Of a stretch of DNA of 64,000 nt, positions 24,313 to 30,596 are shown piece by piece. Source of the DNA: a virus; IMG/VR virus record IMGVR_UViG_3300034139_000007, positions 16,821 to 80,820 of that record; one strand, given 5' to 3'. The notes beneath the pieces were generated by a model that worked only from the letters and a program-made list of their open reading frames with translations, searched no databases and was not told the origin of the DNA. The position numbers were made by a program, and so were the translations under genes. Positions within the stretch are counted from its first letter, which is position 1. Each line of letters begins with the position of its first letter.

Positions 24313-24528
24313 CTAGTCCTTGATGCGGCCACGGCGGGGGCTGGCACGCCGACAGCGGCGCAGCACCTCATCCTTGGGGTACAGGGCGATGCGACCATAC
24401 ACGTCGCGGACCACGTCCACCCCATGCAGGGTCATGTTGCCATCGTGAATGCGGACCGGGGTGTACAACGGGAACCTCTTCAGCTCCTCGATCAGATCGC
24501 CGACGGTGGGGATGCGGGCGTCAGGCAT
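24313..24528 (-). CDS. Small conserved hypothetical protein (71 aa)
   Basis: Begins PTVGDLIEELKRFPLYTPVRI, a helix-strand unit common in short phage and bacterial proteins of unknown function, and ends with an Arg-rich tail (RRCRRASPRRGRI). Overlaps the upstream gene by 8 bp and ends 3 bp before the helicase start. Confidence 0.68.
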   Translation of the reverse strand: MPDARIPTVGDLIEELKRFPLYTPVRIHDGNMTLHGVDVVRDVYGRIALYPKDEVLRRCRRASPRRGRIKD

Positions 24529-24760
24529 GCGTTTTCCAGTACCATTTCTGGGAGGGGTAGTAGCGTACTACTCGCCCCGCCCGGTGTCCACCAGCGAGGA
24601 AGCCAAGGCGCTTCAGCTCCTTGCAGCGGGCGTGGAGCCAGTCGTCTCGCCATCTCAGGCTGACGTCGAAGAAGCCTTTCGACCGCGCGATGTGGACGAT
24701 CTGGGCCGGGGTGTCGCGTTCTTTGCGCTCGCTTTCAGCGCGGCGGTCATAGTAGCCCAT
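24521..24760 (-). CDS. Small hypothetical protein, winged-helix-like (79 aa)
   Basis: Sequence HIARSKGFFDVSLRWRDDWLHARCKELKRLGFLAGGHRAGRVVRYYP suggests helices followed by a beta-wing and many basic residues, as in small DNA-binding proteins. Overlaps its downstream neighbour by 8 bp, and overlaps the 3' end of the upstream 123-aa gene by 106 bp in another frame. Confidence 0.62.
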   Translation of the reverse strand: MGYYDRRAESERKERDTPAQIVHIARSKGFFDVSLRWRDDWLHARCKELKRLGFLAGGHRAGRVVRYYPSQKWYWKTHA

Positions 24761-25026
24761 CGTGCTTCATCCTCTGCCCTGATGCGGGCGTTGTGGGTCG
24801 CCACCTCATCCGGTGTGCGTGGCCGGTCCGGGGCGGGGGCGTCGTTGGGCCGGGCCAGCGGTGTGCCAGGCGTGTCGTCGCTGGGGCGGCGGCGAAAGCT
24901 GGGGAACAACGCACCCCTAGCTCGGGGGTTGAAGCTCTCCAGGTCGTTCTCATCCTTGGTCAGGATCTTGATCGGCCCATGGTGCGCAACCTGGCTGGCG
25001 CGGCGGACGTCGTCATCCTTGCCCAT
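24655..25026 (-). CDS. Hypothetical disordered protein (123 aa), 3' end overlaps next gene
   Basis: From the ATG at 25026. N-terminus RRASQVAHHGPIKILTKDENDLESFNPRARG, then a Pro/Arg-rich disordered stretch and a Ser/Arg/Lys tail (PRPRSSTSRGRKASS). The last ~35 codons overlap the 79-aa gene in a second frame. Either this is true overprinting or the real stop-proximal part is not functional. Confidence 0.5.
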   Translation of the reverse strand: MGKDDDVRRASQVAHHGPIKILTKDENDLESFNPRARGALFPSFRRRPSDDTPGTPLARPNDAPAPDRPRTPDEVATHNARIRAEDEARWATMTAALKASAKNATPRPRSSTSRGRKASSTSA

Positions 25027-25636
25027 TCTGGATTGCCTCCATGTGTCGACGCAGCAGGCCTGCGCCGATCTCTTCAAACGGTGCCGTCGTGTCGACGTGG
25101 AAGGGCTCGACCCACTCGACGCCCTGGAAGATCGGGACGCGGCTCTCGCACACGATCAGGATGCGCCGGCCAGAGGCGGCGGCCAGCTCGATATGCCGCT
25201 CGATCTCTCGGGTCCGGTTCACGTTGCCCGCCGTCCAGACCAGTGGTCCCAGGTTAGTCAGCTCGTAAAGCGGAGCCAGCTGTAGGGCCTTGCGCCACCA
25301 GACGGGGCGGACTGGCACCTCCGTGGGCGTGGACAGCCTTGCCAGCGCCTCCAGGCTTGGCCCGAGGGTGTTATCGACATCGACGATCATCTTCGCCGTG
25401 GAGCCCTCGCGGCGCGGGACCGGCCAGAAGACCTTGGCCAGCGGCTCGTGGACCCACGAAGGGGCCTCAACTATATGGTCAAGGTCGATGTTGTGCTGGC
25501 ACCGGGCGTTCCGTGGCCTGATCTGGGGCTCGAAGGGTGCCCGCAGGTTGGGCGAGATCAGGTTCTGGACGCCGGACTTCTGGAGCAGGAACGGTATGCC
25601 GCCCGCGACGTGCAGGCCGAAGCGGCTGACGATCAT
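25013..25636 (-). CDS. Hypothetical protein with HAD-like DVDNTL motif (207 aa)
   Basis: ATG at 25636 is preferred to in-frame upstream starts because it overlaps the stop of the 63-aa gene. MIVDVDNTLGPSLEAL at ~residue 78 matches the HAD motif I pattern (D-x-D-x-T-L). Downstream, LGPLVWTAGNVNR could be motif II (hydrophobic-Thr) and GRRILIVCES a later strand. This would make it a phosphatase or nucleotidase of dNMPs or tRNA/DNA ends. No clear motif IV was found, so the assignment is tentative. Confidence 0.55.
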   Translation of the reverse strand: MIVSRFGLHVAGGIPFLLQKSGVQNLISPNLRAPFEPQIRPRNARCQHNIDLDHIVEAPSWVHEPLAKVFWPVPRREGSTAKMIVDVDNTLGPSLEALARLSTPTEVPVRPVWWRKALQLAPLYELTNLGPLVWTAGNVNRTREIERHIELAAASGRRILIVCESRVPIFQGVEWVEPFHVDTTAPFEEIGAGLLRRHMEAIQNGQG

Positions 25637-25824
25637 GCGGTGGCGACCTTGATCTCGCGGTTCATCAGCCGACCCAGCATCTGGCGGCGGATCTGGCACG
25701 GGCTGTTGGCGATGGTGGGACCGACGGTGAACATCAGGAACTGCTCCTTCTGCTCTTCGGTTTTCAGGGCGGCGAGATGCTGGCTGAACTTCCAGTACTC
25801 TTTGGTGGCTTCGGCTAGGGTCAC
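25633..25824 (-). CDS. Small hypothetical protein (63 aa)
   Basis: GTG start overlapping the regulator stop. Helical and charged (ATKEYWKFSQHLAALKTEEQKEQFLMF). Co-translated with the two-HTH regulator; may be a small modulator, but nothing further is visible. Confidence 0.65.
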   Translation of the reverse strand: MTLAEATKEYWKFSQHLAALKTEEQKEQFLMFTVGPTIANSPCQIRRQMLGRLMNREIKVATA

Positions 25825-26261
25825 GTCTTCTCCTTGGGCAGGGCTGGTGTGATGAGGGTGTCGAAGTCCACGCCGAGGACGCTGGACAGCGTATACAACT
25901 GTCCGAGCGTAAAGTCGTGGGCTCCGACCTCCATGTTGCGGACGACCACGCGGCTGACGTTAATCTGTAGTCCCATCTTGGTCGGGGTCAGGTCATGCTC
26001 GGCGGCGTATCTGGCGATCTGGATGCCGATCCAGGAATGTCGCTTCGACAGGGCCTTTTTGTTGACCATGATCCGGGGGTCATCAGCCTTGGCCACCCGC
26101 TTGCGCGGGCCATTGGCCATCCGGTCAGCGTTCACCAGTTTGTGGATCGTGCTGACCGAACGGCCATAGGTCTTGGCTAGGTCGGGGACACTCTGGCCCT
26201 CCCAATAGCTTTCCACGATCTTGGTGTTCAGATCGCGAATGTCATCACGGCTGGGGGGCAT
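25821..26261 (-). CDS. Two-domain helix-turn-helix transcription regulator
   Basis: 146 aa; the ATG at 26261 has GGAG six bases upstream. Residues ~10-43 (NTKIVESYWEGQSVPDLAKTYGRSVSTIHKLV) form a resolvase/sigma-like HTH. Residues ~72-138 form an XRE/Cro-type HTH domain (QIARYAAEHDLTPTKMGLQINVSRVVVRNMEVGAHDFTLGQLYTLSSVLGV). A perfect motif A dyad lies 27 bp upstream of its start, consistent with autoregulation. It is the best candidate in the window for the protein that reads motif A. First gene of a - strand unit. Confidence 0.87.
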   Translation of the reverse strand: MPPSRDDIRDLNTKIVESYWEGQSVPDLAKTYGRSVSTIHKLVNADRMANGPRKRVAKADDPRIMVNKKALSKRHSWIGIQIARYAAEHDLTPTKMGLQINVSRVVVRNMEVGAHDFTLGQLYTLSSVLGVDFDTLITPALPKEKT

Positions 26262-26287
26262 GGTCACTCCGGTGCAGTAGTTGATTT

Positions 26288-26300
26288 TGTCTACTGGACA
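26288..26300. promoter_or_regulatory. Motif A dyad operator, copy 5 (upstream of the HTH regulator)
   Basis: TGTCTACTGGACA, a perfect TGTC-N5-GACA dyad, with A/T-rich flanks extending the symmetry. It occupies the 46-bp gap between the GP88-like stop and the regulator start. Confidence 0.75.
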
Positions 26301-26307
26301 TTTTCGA

Positions 26308-26964
26308 TCAATGATAGTGGTAGTTTACATCTGCCGTCGTCCAGCAGGTGTCGCACGAACCGCACTTATTGCCCTGCTGCAAGGCCGGGCAATGGCTGAA
26401 TGCCTCGCTGTCGACACCGACGGTCGAGACCGGCAGGTCGAACGGACGGGACTTGGGCGCGACGCCCAGCTTGGGGCTGGAGGTGCGGACCACCAGGTTG
26501 GACGGGAAGGTGCCGCCCTTGGCCAGGAAGGCGCGGACGACGGGCAGCTCGCGGGTCGGCAACCAGTGTGACAGCTGCGGGGTGCGGACGGCGATCTCGA
26601 CGATCTTCTGCAGCATCTCGACCGACTGCAGGTCACCGGCGTCGAACCAGCGGAAGCGGTTCTCGACGACACCCGGGGAACGCTCGCGCCGCTGGTGGGT
26701 GTACAGGTGGTTCAGGACGGTGACGAAGTTGTCGACGAAGGCGGGGTCATCGACGGCGGCCAGGCGGCGCTGCTGGGCCTCGACCACGTTGGAGAACCGG
26801 TAGTTGCCTTTGAGCGCATAGCAGCCGGAGCAGGTGGTGCCCTCGACCGCGGCCAGCTTGGACCCGGTGATGCAGGTGGTGGCCGATATGGACCAGGACC
26901 ACCAGGGCATTTTCGACGGCTTGCCGAGGCCGCCGATGGCTTTGAGTGCTTCTAGGTATTGCAT
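26308..26964 (-). CDS. GP88-family phage protein
   Basis: 218 aa. Pattern matches the mycobacteriophage Gp88 family: KMPWWSWSISATTCITGSKLA, TCSGCYALKGNYRF, RWFDAGDLQSVEML, HWLPTREL, then a C-terminal Cys cluster with HCPALQQGNKCGSCDTCW. The Cys pairs (CSGC; CGSCDTC) look like metal or Fe-S ligands. Function of the family is not established. Confidence 0.85.
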   Translation of the reverse strand: MQYLEALKAIGGLGKPSKMPWWSWSISATTCITGSKLAAVEGTTCSGCYALKGNYRFSNVVEAQQRRLAAVDDPAFVDNFVTVLNHLYTHQRRERSPGVVENRFRWFDAGDLQSVEMLQKIVEIAVRTPQLSHWLPTRELPVVRAFLAKGGTFPSNLVVRTSSPKLGVAPKSRPFDLPVSTVGVDSEAFSHCPALQQGNKCGSCDTCWTTADVNYHYH

Positions 26965-27185
26965 TTCATTTCCTTGACCATGCGGCGAATGTTCTGCCGC
27001 ACCCAGTCTTCCTGGTGCTGGAGTTTCTTCTTGTTCGACGTGTCCGAGAGCGTCGTCTGACGGCGCTGATCACCGTAGCGGACCACCATCAGGATGTGTT
27101 TGCTACCGTGCTGGAACTCGACGGAGGCCCCGTGTTTCGGGGCCTCCGCTTCAGCTGCAGCACGAACCTTTCGGTCCCGCGCCAT
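26952..27185 (-). CDS. Small basic conserved hypothetical protein (77 aa)
   Basis: From the ATG at 27185, two bases after the MazG-like stop. Central unit GASVEFQHGSKHILMVVRYGDQRRQTTLSDTSNKKKLQHQEDWVRQNIRRMV resembles short HicA-like or dsRBD-like alpha/beta basic proteins common in phages. A strong 11-bp hairpin lies within its 5' coding region. Confidence 0.68.
   Translation of the reverse strand: MARDRKVRAAAEAEAPKHGASVEFQHGSKHILMVVRYGDQRRQTTLSDTSNKKKLQHQEDWVRQNIRRMVKEMKCNT
27122..27148 (-). terminator. Terminator-like perfect hairpin inside a coding sequence
   Basis: CGGAGGCCCCG and CGGGGCCTCCG form an 11-bp perfect stem with a 5-nt loop, ~40 nt downstream of the MazG-like stop and inside the 77-aa gene. 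No T-tract. It could attenuate expression of the downstream gene. Confidence 0.45.
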
Positions 27186-27186
27186 G

Positions 27187-28122
27187 TTAGACCCGAGAGA
27201 TGCCGTTGCCGGGATCGACGTGCGGCTTGGGCTCGATGCCCCGACTGTCCGTGATCTTGCCGGTGATGCGGTAGAGGGTCGTCGCATCAGTCGCCAGGGT
27301 CTGGCCCTTGTACTTGCCGTCGTACTCGTCACCGGCCACGAAGGGCTGGAGCACGAGCCGCCCGGTGAAGCGCAGGTCGCCCTCGTCGTCGGCATAGCGC
27401 AGCCGGTCGTGGTCGGGGCCATAGGGGACGATCTCGACGTCGCCCAGCTCTTCGGCATGATCATCCGAGTTCCCCTCCAGGACCTTGCGCTCCGCAACCG
27501 TGTCGCGGTTGATGGCCAGGTCGGCGTCGAACTTGTCCGGGAAGCGACGGAACAGCTTGTCGATGTTCTGCTGGTCGTTCTCGCGGATGGTCTGGCCCAG
27601 GGCGATCAGGGCGTTGGCGCGGTACCAGGCCACGTCGCCCATTTCTTCCTGCATGTTGACCTCGTCGAGGGTCGCGCCGTCGAACAGGACGGGGATCAGG
27701 GCTTCCAGCAGCTCGCCGGCCTCGGTCACGATGCCCAGGATCATGTGCGTCAGCAGCAGGATCTTGGTGTTCGTCACCTCCAGCGGCGGGTGGACGTCGC
27801 CGAACACGGTCGGCTTGCCGTAGGCCAGGGCCTTCTTGAAGCTGTCGAGCGCGACGGTGGCGTCACGGGCTTCTTCGAGGCGGATGCGGAAGTGCTCGGC
27901 GGGCACCAGGTCGGTGCGGTGCTGGTGGCCAGCCGGGCAGGTGCGGCTAGCGAGGGTCTGGTAGTCGAAGTCGGTCATCAGGTTGTCCATCATGTGAGCG
28001 ACGACGCGGAGTTCCAGGTCCGCGAAGTCCAGGTGAAGCAGGCTAGGCTGCGGGTCGGGGCGGTGTGGTCGAAGGCCCTGCCACTCGGGGCTGGATCGGT
28101 AGGCCCTGCCGGTCGGGGTCAT
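27187..28122 (-). CDS. MazG-like NTP pyrophosphohydrolase with unusual N-terminus
   Basis: 311 aa if started at the ATG at 28122. The middle carries the MazG signature: GIVTEAGELLEAL (ExxE) and NMQEEMGDVAWYRAN (ExxD), metal-binding helices that hydrolyse NTPs to NMP and PPi. The C-terminal ~100 aa are acidic and beta-like. Residues ~28-45 (LLHLDFADLELRVVAHMM) look strikingly like motif A of family A DNA polymerases. This stretch begins right after the preceding gene's stop. If the real start is an internal ATG near 27991 the stretch would be untranslated. Confidence 0.8.
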   Translation of the reverse strand: MTPTGRAYRSSPEWQGLRPHRPDPQPSLLHLDFADLELRVVAHMMDNLMTDFDYQTLASRTCPAGHQHRTDLVPAEHFRIRLEEARDATVALDSFKKALAYGKPTVFGDVHPPLEVTNTKILLLTHMILGIVTEAGELLEALIPVLFDGATLDEVNMQEEMGDVAWYRANALIALGQTIRENDQQNIDKLFRRFPDKFDADLAINRDTVAERKVLEGNSDDHAEELGDVEIVPYGPDHDRLRYADDEGDLRFTGRLVLQPFVAGDEYDGKYKGQTLATDATTLYRITGKITDSRGIEPKPHVDPGNGISRV

Positions 28123-28399
28123 CGGGGAACTCCAGCACGGTGAGAGGGATGCAGTAGTAAGTCTCGTCGAGGAAGCCTCGAAAATCCTTACGGTAGAGCT
28201 TGAGGTCGAAGCGGACCTCGCGGTTCCAGATCACCACGTCGTGGATCTCGGCGGTACGGCCAGCGTGCTTGCCGCTCTTGACCTTGACCTTGGTACCGAT
28301 GATCGCTTTGCCGAACAGCTTGAGCTGGTCGTCGAGTTCCTTTCGGCGAAACTCCAGACTGGCGACTTTGAGGCGGATGAACGTCTCGATCTGGTTCAT
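28043..28399 (-). CDS. Hypothetical protein with KOW-like motif (118 aa)
   Basis: N-terminal helix (FIRLKVASLEFRRKELDDQLKLF) followed by GTKVKVKSGKHAGRTAEIHDV, a KOW/SH3-like RNA-binding loop as in ribosomal and NusG proteins, then a strand-rich region and Pro-rich tail. Overlaps the next gene's N-terminus by 80 bp. Possibly a nucleic-acid-binding protein. Confidence 0.68.
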   Translation of the reverse strand: MNQIETFIRLKVASLEFRRKELDDQLKLFGKAIIGTKVKVKSGKHAGRTAEIHDVVIWNREVRFDLKLYRKDFRGFLDETYYCIPLTVLEFPDDPDRQGLPIQPRVAGPSTTPPRPAA

Positions 28400-28400
28400 G

Positions 28401-28709
28401 TCAGTCCCACGGTGGGCTGTCGTCGTCCTGCGACGGGGCCAGGTTTACGGGCTGGGGCAGGAACCCCAGGGTGGTGAAGTGCAGCGCGGCGAGCAGCGGC
28501 TCCAGGTTTCGAATGTCGAAAATCGGATGGGATTGGGTGTCGACGTTCAGTCGGGCGGTCTTAGTGGTGGGCCACCAATCGACCCAGACCTCCCGGCCAT
28601 AGGCTATCCGATAGTGGTAAGGGCTTAGCTGCTGGACCAGGTGGCCCTTCAGGGCCAGTTCCTGGGCCAGCAGTGCGGCCTCCTCCTTCGTGTAGAAGGT
28701 CCTACCCAT
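28401..28709 (-). CDS. Hypothetical protein (102 aa)
   Basis: Starts with FYTKEEAALLAQELALKGHLVQQLSPYHYRIAYG, an alpha/beta unit, then WVDWWPTTKTARLNV. The end is Pro/Asp-rich. Overlaps the upstream gene by 8 bp. Not recognised. Confidence 0.7.
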   Translation of the reverse strand: MGRTFYTKEEAALLAQELALKGHLVQQLSPYHYRIAYGREVWVDWWPTTKTARLNVDTQSHPIFDIRNLEPLLAALHFTTLGFLPQPVNLAPSQDDDSPPWD

Positions 28710-29082
28710 AGACGACGTCCTTCAGCACGATGCACTGGAGCAGCACGTCGCCGGTTTCGGCGTCGTGACTACCCTCAATAAGGTCGGCGAAATGCAGCGG
28801 ATGTTTGGTGGCCACCAGCTGCACACCGGCCTCCACCTGCTCCGGCCCGATCCAGATGGTCTTGTCGCCCTCGTCCTCGGGGTTGTCGAAGCGGACGCGA
28901 ATGCGGTAGTTGCCGCTCTCGTAGAACTCGCCCTCGGCGTAGAAGTTGGGAAGGTCGGGTCCATCCTCGCGGATGAAGTCATGGCACCAGTAGTTGGAGC
29001 CGCCTTCGATGGCGTTACAGATGACGTCAGCGACGCTCTGGAACGGCACCTCAGTCGTGACTTGGACGGTGATTTTCTTCAT
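28702..29082 (-). CDS. Conserved phage hypothetical protein (126 aa)
   Basis: Contains VADVICNAIEGGSNYWCHDF, a segment seen in a widespread family of unknown phage and prophage proteins, then beta strands (YRIRVRFDNPEDEGDKTIWIGPEQVEAGVQLV) and HFADLIEGSHDAETGDVLLQC. No catalytic motif is evident. Probably a small beta-rich enzyme or binding protein. Confidence 0.75.
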   Translation of the reverse strand: MKKITVQVTTEVPFQSVADVICNAIEGGSNYWCHDFIREDGPDLPNFYAEGEFYESGNYRIRVRFDNPEDEGDKTIWIGPEQVEAGVQLVATKHPLHFADLIEGSHDAETGDVLLQCIVLKDVVYG

Positions 29083-29353
29083 GGCTGGTCGCTTTCTTGG
29101 CTAGGGGATATTCGCTCCCCAGTTGGACGTTTTCGACGGCGGTGCGCCAGCCCTGCCTGCTGGCCCATGCGAACAGCTGAACGGCCTCAGACTGTTCCGG
29201 CGTCAGCATGGATAGCTGCTCGGCGGTCCAGACCTTGAGCCGTTGTTCGGCGGGCGTTGCAGCGCGGGGCGGACGGGATTTCAGGTAGACGACGATCAGG
29301 CTCACCAACAGGACGGCGAGCAAGATCGACAGAACGATGACGGCAGTGAACAT
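29051..29353 (-). CDS. Membrane-anchored hypothetical protein (100 aa)
   Basis: From the ATG at 29353. One N-terminal transmembrane helix (AVIVLSILLAVLLVSLIVVYL) followed by a basic cytoplasmic-type tail (KSRPPRAATPAEQRLKVW). Overlaps the next gene by 32 bp. It is immediately downstream of rIIB, after motif B and a hairpin, so it may be read through from the rII unit. Role unknown. Confidence 0.68.
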   Translation of the reverse strand: MFTAVIVLSILLAVLLVSLIVVYLKSRPPRAATPAEQRLKVWTAEQLSMLTPEQSEAVQLFAWASRQGWRTAVENVQLGSEYPLAKKATSHEENHRPSHD

Positions 29354-29370
29354 GTGGAGACCTATAAGGA

Positions 29371-29400
29371 TCAGGGGCTCGGCGTCAGCCAAGCCCCTGA
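29371..29400 (-). terminator. Hairpin after rIIB
   Basis: TCAGGGGCT pairs with AGCCCCTGA over a 12-nt loop directly after motif B copy 1 and the rIIB stop. It ends or attenuates the rII transcript ahead of the 100-aa membrane protein. Confidence 0.7.
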
Positions 29401-29413
29401 TTTAACGGTTAAA
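29401..29413. promoter_or_regulatory. Motif B dyad, copy 1
   Basis: TTTAACGGTTAAA. It contains the rIIB stop codon (TAA) and is followed by a hairpin, then the next gene 48 bp on. Confidence 0.68.
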
Positions 29414-30596
29414 GTCCCGCAGCGGTCTCGGCACGCTGCAGTCGATCGATCTGCGGCGGGGCACTGTCGGTCAGGCCCAGCTCCGCTTCGATCTCATCGA
29501 GACGATCCGACAGGGTCTTGTCGTCCCAGTCGCTGTCGTCGATGTTGAGCGTGGCGCGGAGACGCTCGACGCGGTCGGTGAAGCTGACCGGTGCGTCGTC
29601 ACCGACAACCGGACCCAGGTCACCGCTCAGGTCGCGCATGGCCACCAGAGCCTCGACGCGAGAAGCATAGGTGTCCACGACGGTGCCCGCGGGGTTCACA
29701 AGGTCCCATTGATCGCCGTCACGGTCGGCCCAGAGCACACGCCAGCCAGCGTCCCAGGCGGCCAGGGCCGGACCGCAATCCTCACCCTCGGGCAAGGCAA
29801 ACTTGATGCCCTCACGCTGGTACAGGGCCACGCGGTCGTAGCTGAACACCAGCTGGTCCTCGCCCTCGAAGAAGACGCCCTCGCGGGCCTCCTGCATCGA
29901 GATCTCGAACAGCACCTCGTGCTTCTCGGTGCGGCCCTTGGAGCCGCCGCCGTCCTGCGGGAAAGACACGACGTCAGACGGGTCCTCGGCCATGATCAGG
30001 CAGCGATAGTCCGACATGCTCTTCAGGTACTTGTGATTGCAGAAGTGCAGGCCACGCGAGCAGGTGTTGTTGTAGTTGAGGTCGCACTCGTCGCGCGGCA
30101 TCCGAACGATCCGACCCGGTGAGTTGTCCATGGACCTGGTGTGGGCGTCCAGGTACTGCATGTTGACGTACCGATAGGCCAGGAAGCGACCGTCCGGCAG
30201 GATCGGCAGCTCGGCCCGCTCGACCCACTGAAACAGCATGTCGATGGCGTCGCGGGTCGGGTTGCGCATGACGCGGTCCAGGAACAGCGCATACGGCTCC
30301 GGGTCGCGGCCACGGTTCACCATCTGGAGGATGCGGTCGACGAGGTAGTTGTCGACACGTCGGCCCTGGAAGGTGACGCGACCGGCGAAGACGGTCACGT
30401 CGCCATAGTTGCCCAGGGCTTTGGTGAGGCGGTCCGAGGCGTTGACGATGCCGTCGACCTGGTCGTAGTCACCATTGGCGATGGCCGTCTTCAGCTCCTC
30501 GTATCGAGGGTTGTCCGACGGAACCGTGAAGGGCCTGCCGGCCACGAACACGGTCACGCTGTCAGCGGACACGATTGAGATCACAGGGTTAGTCAT
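29409..30596 (-). CDS. rIIB: rIIB-like protein
   Basis: 395 aa. Diagnostic rIIB block: NPTRDAIDMLFQWVERAELPILPDGRFLAYRYVNMQYLDAH, MDNSPGRIVRMPRDECD, TCSRGLHFCNHKYL, then DPSDVVSFPQDGGGSKGRT. T4 rIIA/rIIB act together at the membrane to control lysis inhibition and to escape RexAB exclusion. The 8-bp overlap with rIIA supports co-translation. The acidic C-terminal ~100 aa are not part of the core family block. Confidence 0.92.
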   Translation of the reverse strand: MTNPVISIVSADSVTVFVAGRPFTVPSDNPRYEELKTAIANGDYDQVDGIVNASDRLTKALGNYGDVTVFAGRVTFQGRRVDNYLVDRILQMVNRGRDPEPYALFLDRVMRNPTRDAIDMLFQWVERAELPILPDGRFLAYRYVNMQYLDAHTRSMDNSPGRIVRMPRDECDLNYNNTCSRGLHFCNHKYLKSMSDYRCLIMAEDPSDVVSFPQDGGGSKGRTEKHEVLFEISMQEAREGVFFEGEDQLVFSYDRVALYQREGIKFALPEGEDCGPALAAWDAGWRVLWADRDGDQWDLVNPAGTVVDTYASRVEALVAMRDLSGDLGPVVGDDAPVSFTDRVERLRATLNIDDSDWDDKTLSDRLDEIEAELGLTDSAPPQIDRLQRAETAAGL

